Origin: JAYOEY01 sp038120295
Lineage (GTDB): Bacteria > Pseudomonadota > Alphaproteobacteria > MPNO01 > UBA2964
DNA length: 64,000 nucleotides
Direction: 5' to 3'
NCBI GenBank assembly: GCA_038120295.1
Contig: JAYOLL010000018.1
Coordinates: 1 to 64,000, forward strand
This document shows positions 17,689 to 25,349 of the stretch, one piece after another; position 1 is the stretch's first letter, and every line of letters starts with the position of its first letter. The position numbers and the translations under genes are program-made. The notes below the pieces were generated by a model, which worked only from the letters and a program-made list of their open reading frames with translations, did no database searches and was not told the origin of the DNA.

Positions 17689-17714
17689 ATTATCGTATCG
17701 ATACCAAATTTCAA
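17687..17714 (-). promoter_or_regulatory. predicted rpoH promoter
   Basis: On the minus strand, TTGAAA (17714-17709) and TAATAT (17692-17687) are spaced by 16 bases, so transcription would begin near 17680 and give a leader of about 23 bases. The elements fit a housekeeping-type promoter. Both palindromes listed here overlap it. Confidence 0.55.
17691..17703. promoter_or_regulatory. palindrome 2 at the rpoH promoter
   Basis: TATCG-TAT-CGATA is a 5+3+5 inverted repeat lying in the spacer of the predicted rpoH promoter. Its centre is 16 bases from that of palindrome 1, and both contain the same TATCG/CGATA arms, which suggests paired sites for one dimeric regulator. Confidence 0.45.
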
Positions 17715-17800
17715 CCCCTCTTTCATTTCCCTCTGGCCTTAAGGGAATTTTCTCGGTTACCACTGGTCATGGAATTGTCGGCAACCTAGGTTACGGCACG

Positions 17801-18367
17801 ATGACAGAGACGCACGAAATCGCTGTTCTTTTGAACCGGATGAGCCGGATTGCTCACGCGGCCCAGTTTTCACACGGGCTCAACCCGGCGCAATGGGAAG
17901 CCTTGCGCTATATCGACCGTGCGAACAGATATTCCGCGTCTCCTTCCGCGCTTGCGGAATATGTCGGAGCGACAAAAGGGACTGTGTCGCAGACGCTGAT
18001 ATCCCTGGAAAGCAAAGGATATGTCACGCGCGTGCGGGATAATTGCGACCACCGCAAGGTGACACTCGTGCTGACCGAAGCCGGCGTCGCAATGCTGGGA
18101 AAGGACCCGCTGGATCAGTTCGTAAACGCAGCAGATTCCATTGGAGGACAGGACCGCGAAATGGTCGTATCCGCTCTGCGTTCGATGCTGAACGATTTGT
18201 GCTTACGGCAAGGTGCCCGAAATTTCGGCGTATGCGGGGATTGCTGTCATTTGCGGAAATCGTCGGAAGAAGGTTGCGGCGGTAATTGCGGTATCACGGG
18301 CGACAATCTGGTGTTCGAAGAACTCGACCGGTTATGCGCCAATTTCGAGCGCTCAGAGCTCCGCTAG
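17801..18367 (+). CDS. MarR-type winged-helix regulator with cysteine-rich C-terminal tail
   Basis: This 188-residue protein has a MarR winged helix (recognition helix about residues 57-71, GATKGTVSQTLISLESK; wing about 74-90). After the last dimer helix, a tail of about 50 residues holds cysteines 145, 148, 149, 159, 163 and 179 (C-x2-CC-x9-C-x3-C-x15-C); C82 lies in the wing and C134 just before the tail. The pattern suggests metal binding or thiol redox sensing. The ATG at 17801 is preferred; the open frame upstream of it has no domain. It is divergent from rpoH, whose promoter it may control. The ligand and targets are unknown. Confidence 0.8.
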   Translation: MTETHEIAVLLNRMSRIAHAAQFSHGLNPAQWEALRYIDRANRYSASPSALAEYVGATKGTVSQTLISLESKGYVTRVRDNCDHRKVTLVLTEAGVAMLGKDPLDQFVNAADSIGGQDREMVVSALRSMLNDLCLRQGARNFGVCGDCCHLRKSSEEGCGGNCGITGDNLVFEELDRLCANFERSELR

Positions 18368-18426
18368 GTCGATTCCCTGCTTATCTGATAAAATGAGTTG
18401 TTCTGCCAGCATCGGTGATCGACAAA

Positions 18427-18639
18427 ATGGCAAGTCCACCCAGACGCCCGGATGACGACATCCTGATTGAAATGTTCCGGGTCGGAAATGCCGTCAAGGT
18501 GTCGGCTGTCGATCCCAAAACCGGGATTGAAGCCTCGATCGTAGGGTCCCCCTCCATGGGCGAAGAGACCCTGAAAAGGAATGCGGTCAACAAACTTATG
18601 TATGACATGCGCAAGCGCAGGGAGGGCAGGGACGCCTGA
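18427..18639 (+). CDS. small conserved protein upstream of livH (DUF6898-like)
   Basis: This protein has 70 residues from the ATG at 18427, or 74 from an in-frame GTG at 18415. It is soluble and basic, with a compact core (LIEMFRVGNAVKVSAVDPKTG) followed by an amphipathic helix (KRNAVNKLMYDMRKRRE). I recognise it as the small family often found directly before LIV permease genes in alphaproteobacteria, probably DUF6898. The function is unknown. The livH gene starts 45 bases after its stop, so co-transcription is likely. Confidence 0.7.
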   Translation: MASPPRRPDDDILIEMFRVGNAVKVSAVDPKTGIEASIVGSPSMGEETLKRNAVNKLMYDMRKRREGRDA

Positions 18640-18684
18640 CAGAGGCTGGTCACGGGGCCAGGCGACCAGGATCCCAGAGCGCGC

Positions 18685-19599
18685 ATGGAGTATTTTCTAC
18701 AACAACTGATCAACGGCGTGACGCTGGGCGCGATCTACGGCCTCATCGCAATCGGTTACACGATGGTTTACGGAATCATCGGCATGATCAATTTCGCCCA
18801 TGGCGAAATTTTCATGATCGGCGCGTTTATCTCTCTGATCGCCTTTATCATTCTTGCGCCTGTCGGCGGCGCATCCGTGGTGCTGGCGATCCTGGTGGTT
18901 CTGCTGGTTTCGATTTTGCTGACTGCCGTTTATGGCTGGACTCTGGAGCGCATTGCCTATCGGCCTCTGCGCGGTTCGCAGCGCCTGGCAGCCCTGATCT
19001 CCGCCATCGGGATGTCGATTTTCCTGCAGAATTTCGTACAGCTCAGCCAGGGGGCGAGGGTCAAGAGCATCCAGCCCGTGGTAACCGGCCGGTTCAGCCT
19101 CTACGAAGGCGAGGGGTTCACGGTAACGCTCAGCTACATGCAGATCATGATCGTTCTGGCAACCGTTGCGACCATGGCTGTGTTCTGGCTGGTGATTGCG
19201 CGGACGTCGCTTGGCCGGGCCCAGCGCGCTTGTGAACAGGATCGCACGATGGCATCGCTGCTTGGCATCGATGTCGACCGGACGATCTCCATTACCTTTG
19301 TCCTGGGAGCGTCACTGGCTGCGGTCGCCGGTATGATGGTTACGCTCTATTACGGCGTTATTGATTTCTATGTCGGGTTTCTGGCCGGCATCAAGGCGTT
19401 CACGGCGGCGGTCCTGGGCGGCATCGGTTCGATTCCGGGCGCGATGCTCGGTGGGCTTCTGATCGGGCTGATCGAATCCTTCTGGTCCGGCTACTTCACC
19501 ATCGAATACAAGGATGTCGCGGCCTATTCGATCCTGGTTCTTGTCCTGATCTTCCGGCCGACAGGCCTGCTGGGGCGGCCTGAAATCGAGAAAGTGTAA
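18685..19599 (+). CDS. livH: branched-chain amino acid ABC transporter permease LivH
   Basis: This 304-residue membrane protein has about eight spans and the LivH signature near the N-terminus (NGVTLGAIYGLIAIGYTMVY, then INFAHGEIFMIGAF) and near the C-terminus (KAFTAAVLGGIGSIPGAMLG). It forms the permease with LivM for import of leucine, isoleucine, valine or related compounds. It is the first permease gene of the livHMGF operon. Transport specificity in this superfamily varies (amides, urea, aromatic acids), so the substrate is only a class assignment. Confidence 0.93.
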   Translation: MEYFLQQLINGVTLGAIYGLIAIGYTMVYGIIGMINFAHGEIFMIGAFISLIAFIILAPVGGASVVLAILVVLLVSILLTAVYGWTLERIAYRPLRGSQRLAALISAIGMSIFLQNFVQLSQGARVKSIQPVVTGRFSLYEGEGFTVTLSYMQIMIVLATVATMAVFWLVIARTSLGRAQRACEQDRTMASLLGIDVDRTISITFVLGASLAAVAGMMVTLYYGVIDFYVGFLAGIKAFTAAVLGGIGSIPGAMLGGLLIGLIESFWSGYFTIEYKDVAAYSILVLVLIFRPTGLLGRPEIEKV

Positions 19600-19607
19600 G
19601 GGGGCGT

Positions 19608-21035
19608 ATGGGCGTCCCGCTTCGAGCCAGCGACCGCGGATCGTTTGCCGGCGCCTTGCGTGAGGCGGGAATGACGTCGCTTCTGGCGGCAGCCGTCATG
19701 TTGCCGATGATCGGCGTTTTTACGACTCCGCTTGGCGGCGCTCTGGCTGTCGACACCCGCCTCCCTGAAATCGGGCTGGCCGTTGTTCTCGTTTTTCTGG
19801 GCCGGCTCGGGATGATCCGGGCGCGGGAAGGACGTCCGCTCGAGGCGGCCTGCGTCGGGGGCGCTGTGACGGCGGCGGCGGTTTTCGGCCTTTTTCCAGG
19901 CGATTTGTTGACTGCGCTGGCCATGGGCGGTGGGCTGCTGCTCGTGACAGGCGCGCTGAAAGCGTCGCCGCAGGGCACGGCAGCGTGGCAATCGGTCATG
20001 ATCAGGGCTCAAAACACGCCGAACTGGGGTGTCTGGGTCGGTGGCGGACTGATTGTATTTGCTGTCGTTTTGCCGTGGTTGCCGTTTGTCGACCGCCGGC
20101 TTCTCGACCTCGCGACTCTGGTCCTGATCTACGTCATGCTCGGGTGGGGGCTTAATATCGTCGTCGGTCTCGCCGGACTGCTCGACCTGGGCTATGTCGC
20201 GTTTTACGCCGTCGGCGCCTATTCCTTCGCATTGCTGGCGCAGCATTTCGATTTCACGTTCTGGACCGCATTGCCGCTCGCCGGGTTGCTTGCTGCCTTT
20301 TTCGGGATCGTGCTCGGGTTCCCCGTCCTCCGGCTGCGGGGCGATTATCTGGCCATCGTGACGCTCGGGTTCGGGGAAATGATCCGGGTGATCCTGATCA
20401 ACTGGGTGCCGGTAACGAATGGGCCGGACGGCATTTCAGGTATTCCAAGGCCGGATTTTTTCGGGCTTTCCTTCAGTCGGCGCCCGCCGGAAGGAACGGG
20501 ATCATTCCATGAATTTTTCAATCTCTCCTACGCATCGGCCGATCGCGTAATTTTCTTGTTCTATATTGTGCTGGCGCTGGCGTTGCTCACCAATCTCTTC
20601 ATCCGGCGTATTCGCCGGCTACCGGTCGGGCGCGCGTGGGAGGCTCTCCGGGAAGATGAGATCGCCTGCCGGTCCCTGGGCTTGAATCCAACCAATATCA
20701 AGCTGTCAGCCTTTGCGCTTGGAGCGATCTTCGGAGGCTTTGCCGGCTGCGTATTCGCTGCTCGGCAGGGCTTTATCAGTCCAGAAAGTTTCACCTTCAT
20801 CGAGTCCGCAATCATTCTTGCCGTCGTTGTTCTGGGCGGGATGGGCAACCAGCTTGGCGTTGCCATAGCCGCGATCCTGCTGATCGGCCTGCCGGAATGG
20901 TTTCGCGAGTTGCAGGAATACCGGATGCTCGCTTTCGGGGCGCTGATGGTCCTGATTATGGCCTGGCGTCCGCGCGGCCTTCTCGCGCAACGCGCTCCGA
21001 CCGTGCGGCTTCATCCCGACGGGGACGGTTCGTGA
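19608..21035 (+). CDS. livM: branched-chain amino acid ABC transporter permease LivM
   Basis: This 475-residue permease partner of LivH contains the LivM core from about residue 160 (GWGLNIVVGLAGLLDLGYVAF, then EDEIACRSLGLNPTNIKLSAF). The first 140 or so residues form extra membrane segments that make the protein longer than many LivM proteins of about 320-420 residues; long forms do occur in the family. It starts 8 bases after livH and overlaps livG by four bases (GTGA). Confidence 0.92.
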   Translation: MGVPLRASDRGSFAGALREAGMTSLLAAAVMLPMIGVFTTPLGGALAVDTRLPEIGLAVVLVFLGRLGMIRAREGRPLEAACVGGAVTAAAVFGLFPGDLLTALAMGGGLLLVTGALKASPQGTAAWQSVMIRAQNTPNWGVWVGGGLIVFAVVLPWLPFVDRRLLDLATLVLIYVMLGWGLNIVVGLAGLLDLGYVAFYAVGAYSFALLAQHFDFTFWTALPLAGLLAAFFGIVLGFPVLRLRGDYLAIVTLGFGEMIRVILINWVPVTNGPDGISGIPRPDFFGLSFSRRPPEGTGSFHEFFNLSYASADRVIFLFYIVLALALLTNLFIRRIRRLPVGRAWEALREDEIACRSLGLNPTNIKLSAFALGAIFGGFAGCVFAARQGFISPESFTFIESAIILAVVVLGGMGNQLGVAIAAILLIGLPEWFRELQEYRMLAFGALMVLIMAWRPRGLLAQRAPTVRLHPDGDGS

Positions 21036-21832
21036 GCGCACTTCTGACAGTCGAACATCTGACCATGCGGTTCGGCGGGCTGGTCGCGGTTGACGATCTG
21101 TCGTTTGAGGCGGAGAACCGGGCGATCACCGCGATCATCGGTCCCAACGGGGCGGGCAAGACGACCGTCTTCAACTGCCTGACAGGATTTTATCGCCCGT
21201 CCGTCGGCAGGCTGTGCGTTACGAGGGACGCTCACCGTCATCTTCTGGAACGAATAGACGGATTTCGGATTGCCGGCGATGCGGGCATTGCCCGGACCTT
21301 TCAGAACATCCGGCTGTTTCCCCAGATGACCGTTCTTGAAAATCTCCTCGTTGCCCAGCATCGGCGGCTGATGAGAGCGTCCGGATTTTCCGTCTTCGGT
21401 CTGCTTGGGCTTGCGTCCTACAGGGCCGCCGAGGAAGAGGCCATTGCCCGCGCCGTCGGCTGGCTAAGGCGAGTCGGACTCGAAAAACACGCCGATTGGG
21501 AGGCGGGAAATCTGTCTTACGGCGACCAGCGCCGTCTCGAGATTGCGCGCGCCATGTGCACCGAGCCGGTGCTCCTGTGTCTCGACGAGCCTGCCGCAGG
21601 GCTCAACCCGCGGGAATCGTCAGAGCTTTGCGATCTGTTGCTGACGATTCGCGACCAGGATGGCGTCGGCATCCTTCTGATCGAACACGATATGAGCGTC
21701 GTCATGTCGATTTCAGACCGGATACTGGTGCTCGATCACGGCTGTAAGATCGCCGAAGGCACACCCGCCGCGGTCTCCAGCGATCCCGCCGTCATCCGGG
21801 CCTATCTTGGCGAGGAAGAAGGCGCGGCATGA
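21032..21832 (+). CDS. livG: branched-chain amino acid ABC transporter ATPase LivG
   Basis: This 266-residue ATPase has Walker A GPNGAGKTT near residue 36, a Q-loop region (RTFQNIRLFPQMTVLENLLVA), the signature variant LSYGDQRRLEIARAM, and Walker B LLCLDEPAAGLNP. It powers the LivHM permease with LivF. The GTG at 21032 is chosen because it overlaps the livM stop and GGGGACGG lies before it; the longer open frame inside livM is not needed. Confidence 0.93.
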   Translation: MSALLTVEHLTMRFGGLVAVDDLSFEAENRAITAIIGPNGAGKTTVFNCLTGFYRPSVGRLCVTRDAHRHLLERIDGFRIAGDAGIARTFQNIRLFPQMTVLENLLVAQHRRLMRASGFSVFGLLGLASYRAAEEEAIARAVGWLRRVGLEKHADWEAGNLSYGDQRRLEIARAMCTEPVLLCLDEPAAGLNPRESSELCDLLLTIRDQDGVGILLIEHDMSVVMSISDRILVLDHGCKIAEGTPAAVSSDPAVIRAYLGEEEGAA

Positions 21833-22569
21833 CGCATCTTCTGGATATTCAGGGCGTCGATGCTCATTACGGGCGCATTCAGGCGCTGAACGGAGTCTCG
21901 CTCCATATCGACGAGGGAGAAACCGTAGCGCTGATCGGCGCGAACGGGGCGGGAAAAACGACCCTGCTGATGGCAGTCTGCGGACTTCCAGCCCCCTCGG
22001 CGGGGAACGTGACCTTCTGCGGTGCGGACATTACCGGCCGTCCGCCGCATGAAATTGCGCGAATGGGGATAGCCCATGCGCCGGAAGGGCGCCGCATCTT
22101 TCCGAGAATGACTGTGCTCGAGAATCTTCAGATGGGGGCAGTTGCGGGCGGGGGAGACAATCTGCCGGAGACTCTGGAAAGAATGTTCGGCATGTTTCCG
22201 CTTCTGGCGGAAAGGCGAAACCAGCGCGGCGGTACCCTGTCCGGCGGAGAACAGCAGATGCTCGCCATCGCGCGCGCTTTGATGAGTGGGCCTCGACTCC
22301 TCTTACTGGATGAGCCGTCGCTCGGTCTTGCGCCGATGATCGTGCGGCAGATTTTCGAGGCGATCGAGCGGCTGAATCGTGAAGAAGGCGTAACTGTTTT
22401 TCTGGTCGAACAGAATGCCTATCACGCGCTCCGTCTGGCGCATCGCGGATATGTCATGGTCAACGGTAGAATCGACATGACCGGCGCCGGTGAAGAGCTG
22501 CTTGCCGACGACAGGGTGCGCGCAGCCTATCTCGAAGGCGGCCACGCGGTCGTGGAGAATGCCCGATGA
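21829..22569 (+). CDS. livF: branched-chain amino acid ABC transporter ATPase LivF
   Basis: This 246-residue ATPase has Walker A GANGAGKTT near residues 38-46, the signature LSGGEQQMLAIARALM and Walker B LLLLDEPSLGLAP, as in LivF proteins. It overlaps livG by four bases (ATGA) and the next small membrane-protein gene likewise, so the whole string is translated as a coupled unit. Confidence 0.94.
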   Translation: MTHLLDIQGVDAHYGRIQALNGVSLHIDEGETVALIGANGAGKTTLLMAVCGLPAPSAGNVTFCGADITGRPPHEIARMGIAHAPEGRRIFPRMTVLENLQMGAVAGGGDNLPETLERMFGMFPLLAERRNQRGGTLSGGEQQMLAIARALMSGPRLLLLDEPSLGLAPMIVRQIFEAIERLNREEGVTVFLVEQNAYHALRLAHRGYVMVNGRIDMTGAGEELLADDRVRAAYLEGGHAVVENAR

Positions 22570-22919
22570 TCGGGGATCCTTGGGTATTCGTCATTTTCAC
22601 GTTTCTTCTTATGGGGGGAGCAGGTGTGCTGGCAGGGCAGGCGCTGGCGGCGTCCTGGCGATCTGTCTGGCAGGTTGCTGGATACGGAATTCTTCTTGGT
22701 GTGTTCGACCGGTTTCTGGTTTTCGCGCTTTTCGAGGGCGAACTGTTGTCGTTTGCCGCCTATCTGACCGATACGGCGGTTATCGTCGCTTGTGCGCTCA
22801 TAGCCTATCGGGTCACCAGAACACGCCGGATGATCGAGCAGTATCCCTGGCTTTATGTGCGTAGCAGCCCTGTGACCTGGCGGAACAGGTCGGACGGTCA
22901 GGGGGAAGCGATGTTTTGA
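22566..22919 (+). CDS. small three-span membrane protein linked to the LIV transporter (DUF6867-like)
   Basis: This 117-residue protein has three hydrophobic segments (about residues 7-30, 38-56, 60-82) and a basic, Trp-containing tail (RTRRMIEQYPWLYVRSSPVT). Its start overlaps the livF stop (ATGA), which points to co-expression with the transporter. I recognise it as the small family that accompanies LIV operons in alphaproteobacteria, probably DUF6867. No function is known; an accessory or assembly subunit of the permease is a reasonable guess. Confidence 0.75.
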   Translation: MIGDPWVFVIFTFLLMGGAGVLAGQALAASWRSVWQVAGYGILLGVFDRFLVFALFEGELLSFAAYLTDTAVIVACALIAYRVTRTRRMIEQYPWLYVRSSPVTWRNRSDGQGEAMF

Positions 22920-23011
22920 CGAGTCGCGCCATGGATCGGTTTAATGGAATGATCGAAACAGGAAACCGGTGGCGGTGAAATCCGCCGGTACAACGACTAT
23001 CGGAGCTTGCG

Positions 23012-24133
23012 ATGAATAAATCGGTCCTGACTGCAATAGCCGCGCTGATCGTTATCGGGGGTGCGGTCTGGTACTTTCTCGGAAAAGAGCAGGCTCCCAG
23101 CGAAATAGCTGTCGCCGTTGCAGGGCCGATGACAGGCCAGTACGCGTCCTTTGGCGAACAGATGCGAAAAGGCGTGGAGATGGCTGTCGCCGATATCAAT
23201 CGCGAAGGCGGTCTGCTGGGCCAGAAACTGCGGCTGGAAGTCGGCGACGATGCTTGCGACCCCAAACAGGCGGTGGCGGTTGCAAACCAGCTGGCGTCCA
23301 AGGGCGTGAAGTTCGTCGCCGGACATTTCTGCTCCGGTTCCTCGATCCCCGCATCGAACGTCTATTCGGAAGAAGACATGGTCCAGATTTCGCCCGCATC
23401 GACCAATCCGCGTCTTACGGAGCGAGGCCTGGCGAACGTGTTTCGGACCTGCGGCCGCGACGATCAGCAGGGGCTGATTGCCGGCAATTTTCTGGCGCAA
23501 CGTTTCCGCGACAGGAAGATCGCGGTGATCCACGACAAGACCGCCTATGGCAAGGGGCTCGCCGACGAAACGCGGAAGACCCTGGAAAAGAACGGTGTCC
23601 AGCCGGCGATGTATGAGGCCTACACGGCGGGCGAGAAGGATTATACGGCGCTGATTACAAAGCTGAAGGCCGCGGGAATCGATGTGCTTTATGTCGGCGG
23701 CTATCACACCGAGGCCGGTCTGATGGTCCGGCAGATGCGCCAGCAGGGGATGAATACAGTGCTGGTTTCCGGCGATGCGCTCGTCACGCAGGAATACTGG
23801 CAGATCACGGGGGCCGCTGGTGAAGGCACTCTGATGACGTTCAGCCCCGACCCGCGCAAGAACCCGATCGCTCAGCCGCTGGTCAAGAGATTCCGCGACG
23901 CCGGATACGAACCGGAAGGCTACACGCTCTATTCATATGGCGCCGTACAGGCCTGGGCGGATTCGGTTCGCAAGGCGAACAGCGTGGATACAGGAAAGGT
24001 TATCGCCGAACTGAGGAAGGGCAAGTTCGAGACGGTGCTTGGCCCGATCGGCTTTGATGAGAAGGGCGATGTCACGGCGCCCGGCTACGTTCTGTATGAG
24101 TGGAAGAACGGTAAGTACGACTATTTCAAATAG
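23012..24133 (+). CDS. branched-chain amino acid ABC transporter substrate-binding protein
   Basis: This 373-residue type-I periplasmic binding protein of the LivJ/LivK family shows GPMTGQYASFGEQMRKGVEM near residue 40 and VGDDACDPKQAVAVANQL near 75. The N-terminal hydrophobic segment (residues about 5-22) is followed by WYFLGKEQAPSE and lacks a clear signal-peptidase site or lipobox, so it may stay as a membrane anchor. It lies 92 bases after the small membrane protein and completes the transporter. Confidence 0.9.
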   Translation: MNKSVLTAIAALIVIGGAVWYFLGKEQAPSEIAVAVAGPMTGQYASFGEQMRKGVEMAVADINREGGLLGQKLRLEVGDDACDPKQAVAVANQLASKGVKFVAGHFCSGSSIPASNVYSEEDMVQISPASTNPRLTERGLANVFRTCGRDDQQGLIAGNFLAQRFRDRKIAVIHDKTAYGKGLADETRKTLEKNGVQPAMYEAYTAGEKDYTALITKLKAAGIDVLYVGGYHTEAGLMVRQMRQQGMNTVLVSGDALVTQEYWQITGAAGEGTLMTFSPDPRKNPIAQPLVKRFRDAGYEPEGYTLYSYGAVQAWADSVRKANSVDTGKVIAELRKGKFETVLGPIGFDEKGDVTAPGYVLYEWKNGKYDYFK

Positions 24134-24150
24134 CCGCTGTCCGAGGCCGG

Positions 24151-24594
24151 TCAGCCATCGTCGCGCGGGGCGCCTTCCCCTTTCTTGCGACCGAGCCCGA
24201 TCTTCTTCGCGAACGCCGACCGCTTCTTGGCGTAGTTCGGCGCGACCATCGGATAATCCGTTGGAAGTCCCCATTTGGCGCGGTATTCGTCCGGGGTCAT
24301 CCCGTACGCTGCGCGCAAATGACGTTTCAGCATCTTGAGCTGTTTACCGTCCTCAAGGCAGACGAGATATTCAGGCGTAATCGATCGTCGGATACTGACA
24401 GCAGGTTTCGGCTGTTCTCCGTCCTCCGCGGGCATTTCGCCGTTCAGGGCGGTCAACGAGCCGTATACGGTATTGATGACGTCCGGTACCTGAGCCGATG
24501 GAACCGAATTGTTGCTTACATAGGCCGCAACGATATCGACGGCCATTCGCAGGAGATCGGACTGGGGAACGGTAGCCGGTGTATTTTCTGCCAT
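24151..24594 (-). CDS. mucR: MucR/Ros family transcriptional regulator
   Basis: This 147-residue protein has the MucR arrangement: an N-terminal oligomerisation region (SDLLRMAVDIVAAYVSNN), then the Ros/MucR DNA-binding domain (CLEDGKQLKMLKRHL, MTPDEYRAKWGLP). Members silence many genes in an H-NS-like way. In the zinc finger, C79, D82 and H92 are present, but positions 96-97, where Ros has His-His, are Ala-Tyr, so one metal ligand appears missing. The ATG at 24594 has GGAAG upstream. It converges on the LIV binding-protein gene. Confidence 0.9.
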   Translation of the reverse strand: MAENTPATVPQSDLLRMAVDIVAAYVSNNSVPSAQVPDVINTVYGSLTALNGEMPAEDGEQPKPAVSIRRSITPEYLVCLEDGKQLKMLKRHLRAAYGMTPDEYRAKWGLPTDYPMVAPNYAKKRSAFAKKIGLGRKKGEGAPRDDG

Positions 24595-24633
24595 TTCTAC
24601 TTCCAAGGAAAAAGAAACTTAAATTGAACGGCG

Positions 24634-24662
24634 CTATTCGCATGGGCAAAGAATGTTGTCAA
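24634..24662 (-). promoter_or_regulatory. predicted mucR promoter
   Basis: On the minus strand, TTGACA (24662-24657) and GAATAG (24639-24634) are 17 bases apart. The -10 is imperfect. The start would be near 24627, about 33 bases before the mucR ATG. Confidence 0.45.
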
Positions 24663-24895
24663 TAACAAAGGCAGGGTGTTTTACTGGGTGAATGCTGTCA
24701 TGGGTGCAGAAGCAACTGGTTTAGCTTCCCACGATATTTGGGATCTGTAGACAGGTGCAAGAAAATGGCCGCATTTCGCGCGACAACGCGTTTCGGTCTG
24801 TCGAACTGTCCCGACGGATAGCGTAGGCTGGCGCTTTCAATCCCATATATGGTAGGTTCCGCGCAGGATTCACCTTCTGTCTGGAATGGCTTGTT

Positions 24896-25330
24896 ATGGT
24901 TACCGAAACCGTCGCTATCGGCGCCGATCATGGCGGCTTTCCCGTGAAGGCTGCCCTCAAGGACAGGCTTGAGGCCGGTGGATACGAGGTGCTTGATTTC
25001 GGCACAGACAGCGAAGAATCGGTCGATTATCCCGAATATGCGGATCGGGTGGCGGGCGCGGTCTCGGATGGCAGCGCCCGTTGCGGCATTCTCGTTTGCG
25101 GTAGCGGAATAGGCATGTCCATCGCTGCAAACAGGCATTCCGGCATCAGGGCGGCGCTGTGTCATGACGAGGAGACGGCCAGGCTTTCGCGGCAGCACAA
25201 CAATGCGAACATCCTTGTTCTGGGCGGTCGGCTAATTGACGAGCAGACGGCGATAAAATGCCTTGAACTCTTTCTGGAGACTGCGTTCGAGGGTGGTCGA
25301 CACCAGCGGCGCATCGACAAACTCAAATAA
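24896..25330 (+). CDS. rpiB: ribose-5-phosphate isomerase B
   Basis: This 144-residue RpiB/LacAB-type isomerase interconverts ribose 5-phosphate and ribulose 5-phosphate. The N-terminal GADHGGFPVK and the catalytic-Cys loop CGSGIGMSIAANR are intact, with the later HNNANILVLGGR. It lies directly before glyA, as in many alphaproteobacteria, with 19 bases between the stop and the glyA start. The ribosome site is weak. Confidence 0.94.
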   Translation: MVTETVAIGADHGGFPVKAALKDRLEAGGYEVLDFGTDSEESVDYPEYADRVAGAVSDGSARCGILVCGSGIGMSIAANRHSGIRAALCHDEETARLSRQHNNANILVLGGRLIDEQTAIKCLELFLETAFEGGRHQRRIDKLK

Positions 25331-25349
25331 CCCAAATTCAGGAGAAATG

